This document shows positions 54,686-64,000 of a stretch of DNA of 64,000 nucleotides, piece by piece. Position numbers and translations under genes: made by a program. The stretch's first letter is position 1; every line of letters begins with the position of its first letter. The notes below the pieces were generated by a model. The model did not search any database. It was not told where the DNA came from and was given only the letters and a program-made list of their open reading frames with translations. This DNA is from Orobanche coerulescens (Eukaryota > Streptophyta > Magnoliopsida > Lamiales > Orobanchaceae), in assembly GCA_033398695.1 (NCBI GenBank), contig CM065802.1:169565965-169629964 (forward strand). The letters run 5' to 3'.

Positions 54686-56493
54686 AGTAACACCCCGAGA
54701 TATTCGGAATAAATACAGCGCCGTAAACCCTTTAAGTAAGGATTTACGAGGCTAAATAAAAGAAATGTAATTATAAAACATCAATACCATGGAAATTCAA
54801 GTTTACAAAACCTGTTCCAACTGGTTCAACGAGTTAATTAATACAACCATATCGATGTGATAATAATTAGACACACGTACTCGAGTACTGAAATTGAACC
54901 AAGAAGACAAATCACAAACAACAACAAACATCACTGAACCCCTTCGTCGTCACATCGGTACTGTGGTTGTTTCCCTGCTCCTCGGCTACCTGAACATCAA
55001 AAAAAATGTCCACCCCCGAAGGGGTTAGCAAAACGATGCTAGTACAAGTATCATTTAAACAAATCGAATATGCACCAACAATACATAACAAGATACACCA
55101 CATGGACTTCCGCTACCGGAATCCAACAATGCGAATCCAAAAGATTCTATTAACACAGCAAGGGTATTCCAATGATCCAGCGCCCTAAGCATAGATCCCA
55201 AGATGATCCCGTCGGACCAACATGAGGTGGAAATAACCCGTCCAATGATCCAGTGCCCTCAGCCTAGATCCCAAGATGATCCCGTCGGACCAACACGAGG
55301 TGGACATCCGATCCAGCACCCTCAGCATAGATCGTACAACATACACAAACACAACTCATGCATACATATATGCCACATCGCTATGTCCATCGACATGAAC
55401 ATACAAACACTAGATAACGAATATCATGACAATTCAACGAAATAAATCCCATTTTCAACAACATGAATAAACCACATCCATGCTCAAAATACCAATATTA
55501 ACACATTACGATACTTGCCTCGAAGATAGCAAGAACGAAACACTTCAATGATCTCAACACACTCGAAGGCCGCCTCCTTCGATCAACGTAGCAAGCTCGA
55601 ACCTTAACAAAAGAAATGATATAGAATTCATCTCAAGTCGTACACTTCCTATCAATCCGGTCAATGGCCAAAAGCTCTAAATATGTAATCTGCCTGAACT
55701 ACTTAGCGTACGCTACGTACCCTACGTAACGTGCGCTAAGTCTGTCTGTTAACGTACGCAAATGACCAAGTCTAGCGTACGCTAGCCATGTACTGACAGT
55801 TCTCCCTGATCAGCCGACTGACTCGACTGGTAACATAACGTACGTTACGTACCAAACGTAGCGTACGTTAACTCATTCCCGATAGCGCACGTTAATATAC
55901 ATATGTCAGCATGCGCTAACCGTGCATGGCAGTTTACTACTGGCAGAAAACTTGATCTAATGGTGATGAAACTCATAAATTCTATGGTGATAATACATGT
56001 CATCCCCGTGCATATCATGCTCATATGGTTTTGTGAAAGATCTTTACGGATTAAACGACTACGAGATACAAGGTTACGCATAACCATCACAACACCATAA
56101 TTCATCTTGATTTTCAAGGAATATCCTAAGTTCAATCCATTACATTTCCCAAAACGTATGATTCCTTTATGTAACGACATAAGAACTTTGAAAATCTCCA
56201 TATACTTGTCACAAATCGGTTTGAAGCTTCATAAAACGCTAAGAGTTCAAACACTAAAAGGTTCAATGGTTTATACGATGAATAAGTACCGAAATATCGA
56301 AAATATCCTTCTAGCACATGATGTTAGACGATAGCGTGCGCTACTTGCGCAGAATCACAATTTAAATCACATTCATGAAATCATGCGCTCAACAACACCG
56401 GATTATGAAATACGGAGAATAATACTCAGATCAAAATGCAACAATTACAATATCACAAGTTCCAAATACATATCAGAAATATCGGGTATTACA
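54686..56493 (-). repeat. K4 5' LTR with 602-bp promoter deletion
   Basis: Colinear with the 3' LTR but missing the equivalent of 49001-49602; the junction is at about 56325 (GATGTT/AGACG). The loss removes the TATA box and seven of the eight cluster A palindromes. Cluster B (55704 to about 55920), AG/GCAAGTA, minisatellite and double hairpin remain. Confidence 0.9.
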
Positions 56494-56498
56494 ACTGG
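56494..56498. repeat. K4 target-site duplication, right copy
   Basis: ACTGG, identical to 47359-47363. Confidence 0.93.
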
Positions 56499-56689
56499 GC
56501 AGTAAGCAACTCAAGCGCCCGAAGTGATACCGATTTCCAGCTCAAGGCATCTGCCACCACATTTGCCTTACCGTGATGATAAATAATTTCGAGGTCGTAA
56601 TCCTTAATCAACTCCAACCATCTCCTATGCCTCATATTTAGCTCTTTTTGCGTGAAAATGTACTTCAGGCTCTTTTGATCGGTGAAAAT
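56499..56689 (-). pseudogene. Unit 3 RNase H C-terminus (resumes after K4)
   Basis: Continues the reading interrupted at 47363: [17 protein letters not shown] and VVADALS, then the shared TAG at 56687-56689 before the RNase H core. Confidence 0.78.
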
Positions 56690-58693
56690 CTAACACGACG
56701 AGCCATACAAGTAATGACGCCAGATCTTCAATACAAATACAACCGCGACCAACTCAAGATCGTGCGTAGGGTAATTCAACTCGTATGGTCTCAACTGACG
56801 GGAAGCATAGGTAATTGTCCTCCCGTGCTGCATGAGTACACATCCGAGCCCTTGGCCCGAAGCACCACTAAAAACTGAGAATCCCTCATTACCACTCGGT
56901 AAAGCCAAAACAGGAGTGGTCGTCAACTGCTTCTTCAACTCCTCAAAACTCTTCTGTCTCTCATCAGTCCACACGAACTTCTCTGACTTCTGTAACAACT
57001 GAGTCAGCGGTCGAGCGAGCTTAGAGAACCCCTCGACAAATCTACGATAATACCCAGCCAAACCTAGAAAACTACGGACCTCCTTTACGTTCTTGGGCGG
57101 CACCCAATCCAACACTGCCTCTAATTTATATGGGTCCACACGAACACCCTCGGCCGAAATCACGTGACCGAGAAACATCACCTCTCGCAACCAAAACTCA
57201 CACTTTGAGAACTTCGCAAAAAGATGTTGAGTTCTGAAAATATCTAACACGATATGTAAATGACGGGCGTGCTCCTCCTCGCTCCTCGAGTAAATCAGGA
57301 TATCATCGATAAAAACGACTACACACCTATCGAGGTACTCGATAAAGACTTTGTTCATAAGCTGCATGAACACGGCTGGGGCGTTGGTTAGCCCAAAAGG
57401 CATAACCGCAAACTCGTAGTGACCGTATCTCGTCCGAAAGGCCGTCTTCAGAATATTGGTATCCTTCACTCGGAGTTGATAATACCCCGATCTCAAATCA
57501 ATATTCGAAAACACGGTTGCCCCTTGCAATTGGTCGAACAAATCATCGATCCTCAGGAGCGGATACTTGTTTTTAATAGTCACTTTGTTCAACTCACGAT
57601 AGTCGATACACAGACGAAGTGACCCATCCTTCTTCTTCACAAACAGGACTGGTGCGCCCCAAGGCGAAGCGCTCGGTCGAATATACCCCATGTCAAGCAA
57701 CTCTCCCAACTGTTTCTTCAACTCAAGCATCTCAGCAGGCGCCATACGATATGGCGTCTTAGAAATCGATGCCGCACCCGGCTCCAAATCAACAGTAAAC
57801 TCGACCTCTCGATCGGGCAGCAAACCCGGCAACTCATCTAGAAAGACCTCAGGATAATCACACACTGATGGAATAGACGAGAGCTCGACTCCCACTTCTC
57901 TCGATCTCAAAGCGTAACACCAATACCCCGTACAACCTCCTCGAAGAAGTCTCACCGCTTTCAAAGCACTGATCAGGAATCTCTGACTACTCCGCTTACG
58001 CCCCACAAAAGAATGCTCTGTACCGTCAGAGGCTAACATCGAAATGGTTCTCATTTTATAATTCATGATTGCCCCATGACGGTCTAGCCAATCCTCACCC
58101 AGAATCAAATCCTCATCTCTAATATCTACCGCGATCAGATTAGAAGGCCAAACCCTCCCCGCGATACTCACTGGAAAATCTCTAACCTCACGATCCCCCA
58201 CGATGCTATCCCCACTAGGCAGTTTAACAACAAATGGTTCACACGTAACTAGGCAATCAACATGCAGATGATGCACACAATCCAGAGATATGAAAGAATG
58301 CGTAGCACGAGAATCGAATAATACGGAAACAGGATGGTCAAGGATGTGAACGGTACCTATAGCCACCGTCGCGTTTGGGTCTCCCGCTCGTCTCATCTCA
58401 TATACTCGGGGCGGAACAGAACCCGCACTAGAAGCTCCCCCTCTAGAAGGTTGTCCATGTCCTCGACCTCTACCAAAACTCTGATGTGGCTGAGAAGCTA
58501 TCGGTGCCTGATTTACACTCGGTTCCCCCACAGCTGGGGCTGACATCTGAGTAACTGGTGCCCGAGCAGCATCTGTACAAAACTTGGCACGATGCCCCAT
58601 CCGACCGCAGGAATGACACTGAATCGGAGGCCTGTCACACTCACTCATAATGTGTCCAGGGCGACCACAGTTAAAGCAATTAGGACCACGCAC
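56690..58693 (-). CDS. Unit 3 gag knuckles, protease, RT and RNase H
   Basis: 667 open codons, the longest reading in the window. Zinc knuckles [14 protein letters not shown] and [14 protein letters not shown] at the start, protease at about 125-140, RT from about 330 ([62 protein letters not shown]) and RNase H at about 590-667. The protease motif reads [10 protein letters not shown] instead of [10 protein letters not shown], so its active site is probably dead. The first RNase H acid also appears lost (FSGAS). It ends at the stop shared with units 1 and 2. RT motifs are otherwise intact. Confidence 0.87.
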   Translation of the reverse strand: MRGPNCFNCGRPGHIMSECDRPPIQCHSCGRMGHRAKFCTDAARAPVTQMSAPAVGEPSVNQAPIASQPHQSFGRGRGHGQPSRGGASSAGSVPPRVYEMRRAGDPNATVAIGTVHILDHPVSVLFDSRATHSFISLDCVHHLHVDCLVTCEPFVVKLPSGDSIVGDREVRDFPVSIAGRVWPSNLIAVDIRDEDLILGEDWLDRHGAIMNYKMRTISMLASDGTEHSFVGRKRSSQRFLISALKAVRLLRGGCTGYWCYALRSREVGVELSSIPSVCDYPEVFLDELPGLLPDREVEFTVDLEPGAASISKTPYRMAPAEMLELKKQLGELLDMGYIRPSASPWGAPVLFVKKKDGSLRLCIDYRELNKVTIKNKYPLLRIDDLFDQLQGATVFSNIDLRSGYYQLRVKDTNILKTAFRTRYGHYEFAVMPFGLTNAPAVFMQLMNKVFIEYLDRCVVVFIDDILIYSRSEEEHARHLHIVLDIFRTQHLFAKFSKCEFWLREVMFLGHVISAEGVRVDPYKLEAVLDWVPPKNVKEVRSFLGLAGYYRRFVEGFSKLARPLTQLLQKSEKFVWTDERQKSFEELKKQLTTTPVLALPSGNEGFSVFSGASGQGLGCVLMQHGRTITYASRQLRPYELNYPTHDLELVAVVFVLKIWRHYLYGSSC

Positions 58694-58825
58694 TGAACCA
58701 GTAGGAGCAGACTTTGAACCGTTTCCTCGTCCAAGTGACGGGGAATGACTCCCGAATACTCGCGAACCAGAGTGAGTCTTCTGAGACCCTCCAGTCTTGC
58801 CTCCCGATAACTGGCCGGAGGTCTT

Positions 58826-59379
58826 CTACTTCTTTCCCTCGGCTGCCGTCTCTGTCGCAGAAAACGACATCTCATAAGCCATATCAAAGTTGCGGATATT
58901 ATCAAGTTCATCTCGGATTTCGTTTCTCACATAATTAAGTTGTTGTTTGTAGTCCTTGATTGCCTGCGAAATCGGGACATCTTGGGGCTTAGCCTCAAAG
59001 AAGGCTCGGATCCTCCCTTCTTTAACTGGCCATGAACAAAACTCGTCTTCCATCAACTCCTGGAACTCTGCCCATGTGGCTGCCCGGTCACGCGGTTTCA
59101 CCGCTTGCCACCACGTTGCCGCCTATTTGGCGAGGAAGTACTTAGCGATGGGTACCTTCCTCTCCTCAGAGCAGTTAGCAGCCTCAAATACCTTCTCTAT
59201 CTCAAATAACCAACTCTCCCAACTGGAAGGGTCAGAAGCACCATCAAACTATGGAGGACACATACGAATCACGTACTGAAGTAATTTATCATTACCGGAT
59301 CCAGTAGGCGGAACCGGGTTAGCATTAGCCTGGCCGACCAAAACGGCCTGAGTCAGTAGCGTCATCTGGTTTGCTACTG
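58826..59379 (-). pseudogene. Unit 3 gag capsid, truncated
   Basis: The core 58826-59101 reads ATWAEFQELMEDEFCSWPVK, IRAFFEAKPQDVPISQAIK and DNIRNFDMAYEMSF. The shared stop MCPP* lies at about 59250. Sequence homologous to units 1 and 2 ends at 59379, within the N-terminal gag helix; about 430 bp of leader and the 5' LTR are missing. Confidence 0.8.
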
Positions 59380-59958
59380 TTGGGATATTTCTTACACACA
59401 AGTGCACGTCATCGTTTACAAGTAATAAAGTGATAAGTAGAGTATCGTTCCCACGAGGACTGAATCTCTAACTACCGATTTTTGTGTATTCCAATTTTGT
59501 TTGAACAATCGAATTTGGGTTTTTGCAATTAATAACTAAGAGAATTACTAAGCGACTAAGCAGTAGAAAACGATACCTTGAATAAAAGAAATCAAATGAT
59601 GAATAAGTCTAGGATTCTGAATCCACCTCAGTTTATCCGAATTTACTCTCGATTATCCGTAATAAATAATTTTCCCAATTTATTGAAGGCGGAGATTGCT
59701 AATATATTTTACCGCCTCTCCCGAGGTCAATAGATTTATCTAAAGGCGAATAACACACTCTATCCCTAGGTGAATTAATTCGTCAATAGGCGAAAAGCAT
59801 AAAATCCCCCAAAGGCCACGTAGTTCCTATGAGTATATTCCTATCTCACAGAATAAAACGGTCCTCACCAATAGTTCCTCACCAATTCTCCTCTCCCGAT
59901 TCGAATTGAATGATTAAATCAATACAACTATTGGCCAGATAATTGCAAGCATTAAACA
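59380..59958. other. Unassigned 580-bp segment
   Basis: Starts GTTGGGATATTTCTTACAC where unit 3 homology stops (TGTTGGGA if the preceding T is included) and ends at the T2 LTR. It is AT-rich, without coding sequence, and contains GTATCGTTCCCACGAGGACT. The TGTTGGGATATT start looks like an LTR terminus, so it may be the left part of another element, itself interrupted by T2. I cannot assign a family. Confidence 0.35.
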
Positions 59959-61120
59959 CTGTTGTTGCCCAAAATATTTATCCGAAGATTAATACTGCTG
60001 GAAGACGGACAACAAACAACAATTGCGGGAGCACTTCCGAGAGTAGATAAATAATACAAGATTTGCCGGGTTTGTTAGGCCCGGGCTTGAATGCTCTCGC
60101 GAGATGTTATTAATACAAATATTCGTGGATACAAGTATTAATGAGAGAAATCTAAATACAATGAGCGTAAAAAGACTCTGTTAATCCGGCTCTTGAGCGA
60201 AGCTCGGTGTTCTTCGTCCCCGCCGATAATCTGCTGGATGAGATAGGCCGGGAGAAGCAAGACCGAATGATAGCTGTTGTCAAGAGTTGGAGATAGCCAA
60301 GTGCTGTGTATTTCGCTTCTGTATGGTATGAAATGCGAGAATGCAGAGCCCGAATCCAAGTGCAGGCTGCCCTCTTTATATAGGGGTTCAGGTACCTTGT
60401 TCCCTAGTGGGCGATCGCCTTTCGGCCATTAATGTAATGGGGCGATCGTCCTAAAGGGCACATGGGCTGCCTGCCAAAAGTCTAAGGCTACAGCTGGTAG
60501 CCAGCTGTGCGGTCCAATGAGGAGCCAGCACGCGTCCGGAAGTACTGTCACAGGAGGTCCCACTTTGTTACTTTCGGCGGACTGTGTCAGTAGGAAAGGT
60601 AGGTGACAGGCTGTGGTCACCAGTCTTGTCCATCAGCTCCTTTCGCAGGTCTGCGGCCCTGTTGGTAGGTGAGGTAGGTGACAGGTTTGTCAGCGCCTTT
60701 TGCGGATCTACACGTGGGTGCTGTCCTGTTGCTCGGCCTTGGCCGACTGGATGGCCATCGGCCCAGATCATCATGATGCGGTCATCTCTAGCTGGACACC
60801 GAGGATCGTTCTCGGCCAGTCACTGAAGGTCGGCATTGGTTGGTCACCATGGGTCGGTCAGCAAAGCGCTGAGAGATGATCGTCCATAAGTCGGTCGCCA
60901 GAAGTCGGTTGCCAGGCGCCGAGAGATGATCGTATTGGATGTCGATCGCTCGGCACCGGGACTTGTCCTGGGACCTTCGGCTGGCCGATTCATGCTTACT
61001 CACGGCGAAGGCTAGGTCGCTGGTTCTTTGGTCGTGATTCTTCCTTGGGCCTTCAGCGGCGGCTTGGTCGCCCGACCTCCTAGCGATCGCGGTCGGAAGG
61101 TGTTAATTCTTGACACAACA
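59959..61120 (-). repeat. T2 3' LTR (proposed)
   Basis: The outer end at 59959 is fixed by the match to the second copy. The inner end at 61120 is proposed because the minus strand there reads purine-rich AAGTCGGGGCAAT followed by TGTTGTGTCA, a polypurine tract and LTR start. A TATA box (TATATAA, minus) lies at 60376-60382. The first 710 bp match 63293-64000 with roughly twenty differences by eye. Confidence 0.7.
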
Positions 61121-61799
61121 ATTGCCCCGACTTGCTCCTATGTTGAAGACATGGGGCGAGGTGGTTCTTCACCCGATCGTGTAAGGATGAGGACGGGCGA
61201 TCTTCTTGGTGACTTATGATTTCGGACTTGGGCTATCATGGTCGATTGGCTTAGCTATCTTTCGGTCTTGTACCTGCAAAAACAACATTGGCCAATCCCC
61301 CATGGAAACTTGGTGGTTTCGCTTTGTTTGAGGAATCGTGCACGGTCGCGGAGATCGATGGACCGACTCCATGACCGTGTCTTGGTGCGCGAAGACATTG
61401 AGTGTCCCGTGACTCACTTTATTATGAGGGTCCTCTGTTAGGCTGCGCCTCGCCTCGTATTTAAACGAAGGGCGTGCGGTCTCGGTCTAGAGGAGTCCTT
61501 GCGCGGGGCAGCGTCGGATGAATCAACTCCACGCCCGCGGCTTGTTAGCTCTGCTTCCACCTCGGCCAGCCATGGAGATGGCCGACCTCGACGGTGTACG
61601 TTGAGATGGGGATTGTGGCATGTGTCCACTGATTAATGTTGGAGAGCCCTCAGACTACGCCGGCCTCGTATTTAAACGAAGGGCGGGCGATCTCGGCCGA
61701 AAGGGACCTTGCATGGCCGAAGCAGCCGGTTCCATCGACTGCCAGGACCATGGCTTTATGATGTGCGGTGGAGGCGATCTTATGCCTTAGTCCGTCATG
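61121..61799 (-). other. T2 internal noncoding 3' region
   Basis: No pol domain. A polypurine-like AAGTCGGGGCAA (minus) lies at about 61122-61133. A segment with CTCGTATTTAAACGAAGGGC occurs twice, near 61453 and 61661. Confidence 0.6.
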
Positions 61800-62546
61800 T
61801 TATATGCTGGAATGTAGATGGCGATCGTGTCCACCGGGTTGCTGATGATGTAGCGTGATGATCGGCGATCGGGCTGGAAGACTGGCGATCGTCGCTCGAC
61901 TGCCGATCGCTTTATTCGTAGGTCGACATCGGCGATCGGGCGGGAGATCGTCGTCCGGGCGCCGATCGCGCTGCTCACAGGCTAAGAAGGAACCTTTGCC
62001 TGGCCAGAAAATCTGCGGCTCTAGCCCGGAAGGCTGCGTAGGTTGTAGGTTGGGTCTTCGTGAGATGCCTGAACATAGGCGAAAACCCTGAAATCCTCCT
62101 AGGACCGCGTAGAGGGCGGTCTCATCGCTTACGGGCTCGCCATTGAGGATGATTACGTCTACCCGGTCGATGTAGTCCGAGTCGGACTCTTCTTCTCCCT
62201 GCTTGATTTGCATCATGCGGAGGGGACCTTCGGGCCAGACGACCCTGGTGGCGAAGTACTCCGTGAAGACGTGCGCCAACTCGTTAAAGGAGCCAATGGA
62301 CCGAGGTGGCAATGAAGTGTACCACCGGTGGGCGAGGTCGTCCAGCGTCAGAGGGAACATTCGGCACCTGGTCGCGTCGATGCCCCACACCCGGTCATGT
62401 AGATATTGAACTTCCTCGGGTGCACTGGGTCCGATCGCCCTCGTACACGGGTGTTTGCGGGGAGCGATCTTGTGCCGCACGGGGCGAGCTCGATGTCGAT
62501 CGTGAGCGGCTCGCTTGGCCCGGCGATCGTCTTTGGCGCCCGCCAC
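61800..62546 (-). pseudogene. T2 gag capsid core
   Basis: The reading carries WGIDATRCRMFPLTLDDLAH, RWYTSLPPRSIGSFNELAHV and FFTEYFAT-like capsid sequence, then IKQGEEESDSDYIDRV, matching the retrotransposon_gag domain of Tat-lineage elements. The part upstream of about 62440 belongs in another frame. After about residue 160 the similarity fades into Arg/Pro-rich sequence, and no zinc knuckle or protease is visible. The open stretch therefore spans a frameshift and is not an intact gag. Confidence 0.72.
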
Positions 62547-63164
62547 GGATTCCAGGCGCCTTCATGTCGCCGAGTTGACGTTGCATCGCAGCCATTGCCG
62601 TGGCTTGGTCGCTGCAGATCGGCTTTGGGAGCGAGCCGAGGCGATCGTGTACCGATCTCCGGGCTCGGCCGCCGGCCTTGGCAATTTGGCGAGGGGGAGC
62701 CAGGCTTTCTGGGAGTCGGATAGGCCGAGCTCCTAGTGATGGACTCAGACTCTGTCGACTCGTAGATGGGGCCGGACTGCCCCGGTAGCCAGGTCGGGTC
62801 ACTGCCCAGGTGATCGAAGACATACGTGCCCCGGCTGCCGAGTGCCTCTTCTTGCGGGCGAGAGCCTCCTGGTGCTCGCTCGGCCAGTAGTGCCTTGAGC
62901 TTCCGCTTGATCTTCCGGCGGGAGACCGAGGGGGTGATAGCAGGAGGCGCGTCGAGAGCACTCCGTCGTTCCTGAAGGGCGGCTATGGCCTCTTCGATCT
63001 GTTCATTGGTGCGGAACTGATCGAGCGAGAGGCTCGGGCCGCCGTTCCGGGACGGGATCGAGCGCCTCTGACCGCGGCGGCTGCCTTCCACCATCGGCTG
63101 CGGCTCGGACTGGGACAGGGGTCCGGCCGGTCGGGGCTTTCTTCGACGCGGAGGCGGAAGACAT
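62348..63164 (-). pseudogene. T2 gag N-terminal region, frameshifted
   Basis: A likely start is the Met at 63164 (MSSASASKKAPTGRTPVPV), following a short leader; the reading changes frame near 63050. The next part (SLSLDQFRTNEQIEEAIAAL, a predicted helix, then Pro/Ser-rich sequence) precedes the capsid core. At least one more frame change near 62440 separates it from the capsid reading. Confidence 0.6.
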
Positions 63165-63272
63165 GTTTTCTGAAGGATTTCTTTGAAGTGCAGTAAGTGT
63201 CACTTCAAGTATCTGCCCCGAGAACAGTGAGTGTTCTTCGGGACGGTAGGTATAAAAATTCGAGGGTTGGAT

Positions 63273-63290
63273 CCCCTTCCTCTAGCGCCA
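63273..63290 (-). other. T2 primer-binding site (tRNA-Asp-like)
   Basis: The minus strand reads TGGCGCTAGAGGAAGGGG two bases after the LTR end CAACA. The TGGCGC start is typical of Tat elements primed by a tRNA ending GCGCCA, such as tRNA-Asp. The rest of the match was not checked. Confidence 0.65.
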
Positions 63291-63292
63291 AT

Positions 63293-64000
63293 TGTTGTTG
63301 TCCAAAATATTTATCCGAAGATTAATACTGCTGGAAGACGGAAAACAAACAACAATTGCGGGAGCACTTCCGAGAGTAGATAAATAATACAAGATTTGCC
63401 GGGTTTGTTAGGCTCGGGCTTGAATGCTCTCGCGAGATGTTATTAATACAAATATTCGTGGATACAAGTATTAATGAGAGAAATCTAAATACAATGAGTG
63501 TAAAAAGACTCTGTTAATCCGGCTCTTGAGCGAAGCTCGGTGTTCTTCGTCCCCGCCGATAATCTGCTGGATGAGATAGGCCGGGAGAAGCAAGACCGAA
63601 TGATAGCTGTTGTCAAGAGTTGGAGATAGCCAAGTGCTGTGTATTTTGCTTCTGTATGGTATGAAATGCGAGAATGCAGAGCCCGAATCCAAGTGCAGGC
63701 TGCCCTCTTTATATAGGGGTTCAGGTGCCTTGTTCCCTAGTGGGCGATCGCCTTTCGGCCATTAATGTAATGGGGCGATCGTCCTAAAGGGCACATGGGC
63801 TGCCTGCCAAAAGTCTAAGGCTACAACTGGTAGCCAGCTGTGCGGTCCAATGAGGAGCCGACGCGCGTCGGAAATCTTATCACAGGAGGTCCCACTTTGT
63901 TACTTTCGGCGGACTTTGTCAGTAGGAAAGGTAGGTGACAGGCTGTGGTCACCAGTCTTGTCCATCAGCTCCTTTCGCAGGTCTGCGGCCCTGTTGGTAG
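63293..64000 (-). repeat. T2 5' LTR, cut by window end
   Basis: Outer part outside the window. TATA box copy at 63709-63715. About 450 bp more would be expected if the 3' LTR is 1162 bp. Confidence 0.75.

Larger units (their letters stand above)
47364..56493 (-). mobile_element. K4: near-complete Tekay-like chromovirus inserted in unit 3
   Basis: A 9.1-kb element with 3' LTR 47364-49770, polypurine tract 49771-49787, gag-pol from about 54481 to 49806, primer-binding site near 54664-54680 and 5' LTR 54686-56493, flanked by ACTGG. It is the only element here with gag, protease, RT, RNase H, integrase and chromodomain-like tail in order. About five nonsense codons and one frameshift in gag inactivate it. 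Its 5' LTR lacks 602 bp that include the TATA box. Confidence 0.92.
30223..59379 (-). mobile_element. KA: tandem multi-LTR chromovirus array
   Basis: Three LTRs (30223-32190, 37056-38975, 43835-45807) alternate with three internal regions (32191-37055, 38976-43834, and 45808-47363 plus 56499-59379). LTR-B and LTR-C each have a primer-binding site on the left and a polypurine tract on the right, so each serves as the 5' LTR of one unit and the 3' LTR of the next. This is the product expected from unequal recombination between LTRs. Unit length is 6.8 kb. The third unit is split by K4 and truncated in gag at 59379. All units encode a Tekay-like gag-pol broken by stops, several of them shared. 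Confidence 0.88.
59959..64000 (-). mobile_element. T2: non-autonomous Tat-type LTR element (gag only)
   Basis: Two near-identical direct repeats start TGTTGTTG at 59959 and 63293 and run at least 708 bp. Between them lie a primer-binding site (63273-63290), a frameshifted gag (about 63164-61800) and a polypurine-like stretch, but no pol. The internal region is only about 2.2 kb. The 5' LTR continues past the window end. Gag type and primer-binding site point to the Tat lineage, the same lineage as T1. Confidence 0.82.

Noticed and set aside
60138..60359. Open frame of 73 codons in the T2 LTR, repeated at 63471-63692
   Set aside because: Both copies lie in the LTRs downstream of the TATA box. 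A short LTR-encoded peptide cannot be excluded, but no domain or start context supports it.
1..64000. tRNA or rRNA genes
   Set aside because: No cloverleaf or rRNA core sequence was recognised; tRNA-like matches are only primer-binding sites.

Overview
The window reads as a flowering-plant nuclear genome, most likely repeat-rich heterochromatin. There is no operon layout, long AT-rich stretches carry no coding sequence, and two small pieces of plant genes are visible: a BSU1-like (BSL) kelch phosphatase and a PPR-DYW protein. Almost everything else is nested retrotransposon. I cannot name the species. No rRNA, tRNA or CRISPR locus was recognised.

Layout. 1-2247 is a broken Tat-lineage Ty3/gypsy pol on the minus strand (T1). 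2248-6018 is the 3' end of a Tekay-like chromovirus, plus strand (K1), with a 2.9-kb LTR. 6019-7760 is host DNA with a BSL phosphatase pseudogene. 7761-15555 is K2, a Tekay-like element without pol, flanked by the perfect target duplication TAAAC. 15556-16993 is host DNA with the last 81 codons of a PPR-DYW gene. 16994-25614 is K3, minus strand, with gag only. 25618 to about 27950 is a 5'-truncated LINE, minus strand. 27951-30222 is host DNA with two tandem duplications. 30223-59379 is a tandem multi-LTR array of one chromovirus family, in the order LTR-A, int1, LTR-B, int2, LTR-C, int3. Int3 is interrupted at 47364-56493 by a different, nearly complete chromovirus (K4, target duplication ACTGG) and is cut off at 59379. 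59380-59958 is unassigned. 59959-64000 is T2, a Tat-type element with two LTRs and a frameshifted gag but no pol; its right LTR runs off the window.

No retrotransposon here looks autonomous. K4 is closest: gag, protease, RT, RNase H, integrase and a chromodomain-like tail are in order, but broken by several stops and one frameshift, and the integrase catalytic Glu position reads Lys.

The most interesting signal is in the LTRs. Each Tekay-like family that keeps its promoter region has an array of short CpG-rich palindromes (or inverted half-sites) just upstream of the TATA box. The palindrome sequence differs between families (TTACGGCCGTAA, TAGCGCACGCTA, TAGCGTGCGCTA, CGCACGA/TCGTGCG), but the geometry is kept: a step of 21-24 bp, usually 23. 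The same LTRs share a double hairpin with compensatory changes, directly upstream of a splice-acceptor-like CAG/GT, and a conserved AG/GCAAGTA donor-like site. I read this as a conserved LTR leader and promoter architecture whose DNA motif has been exchanged repeatedly.
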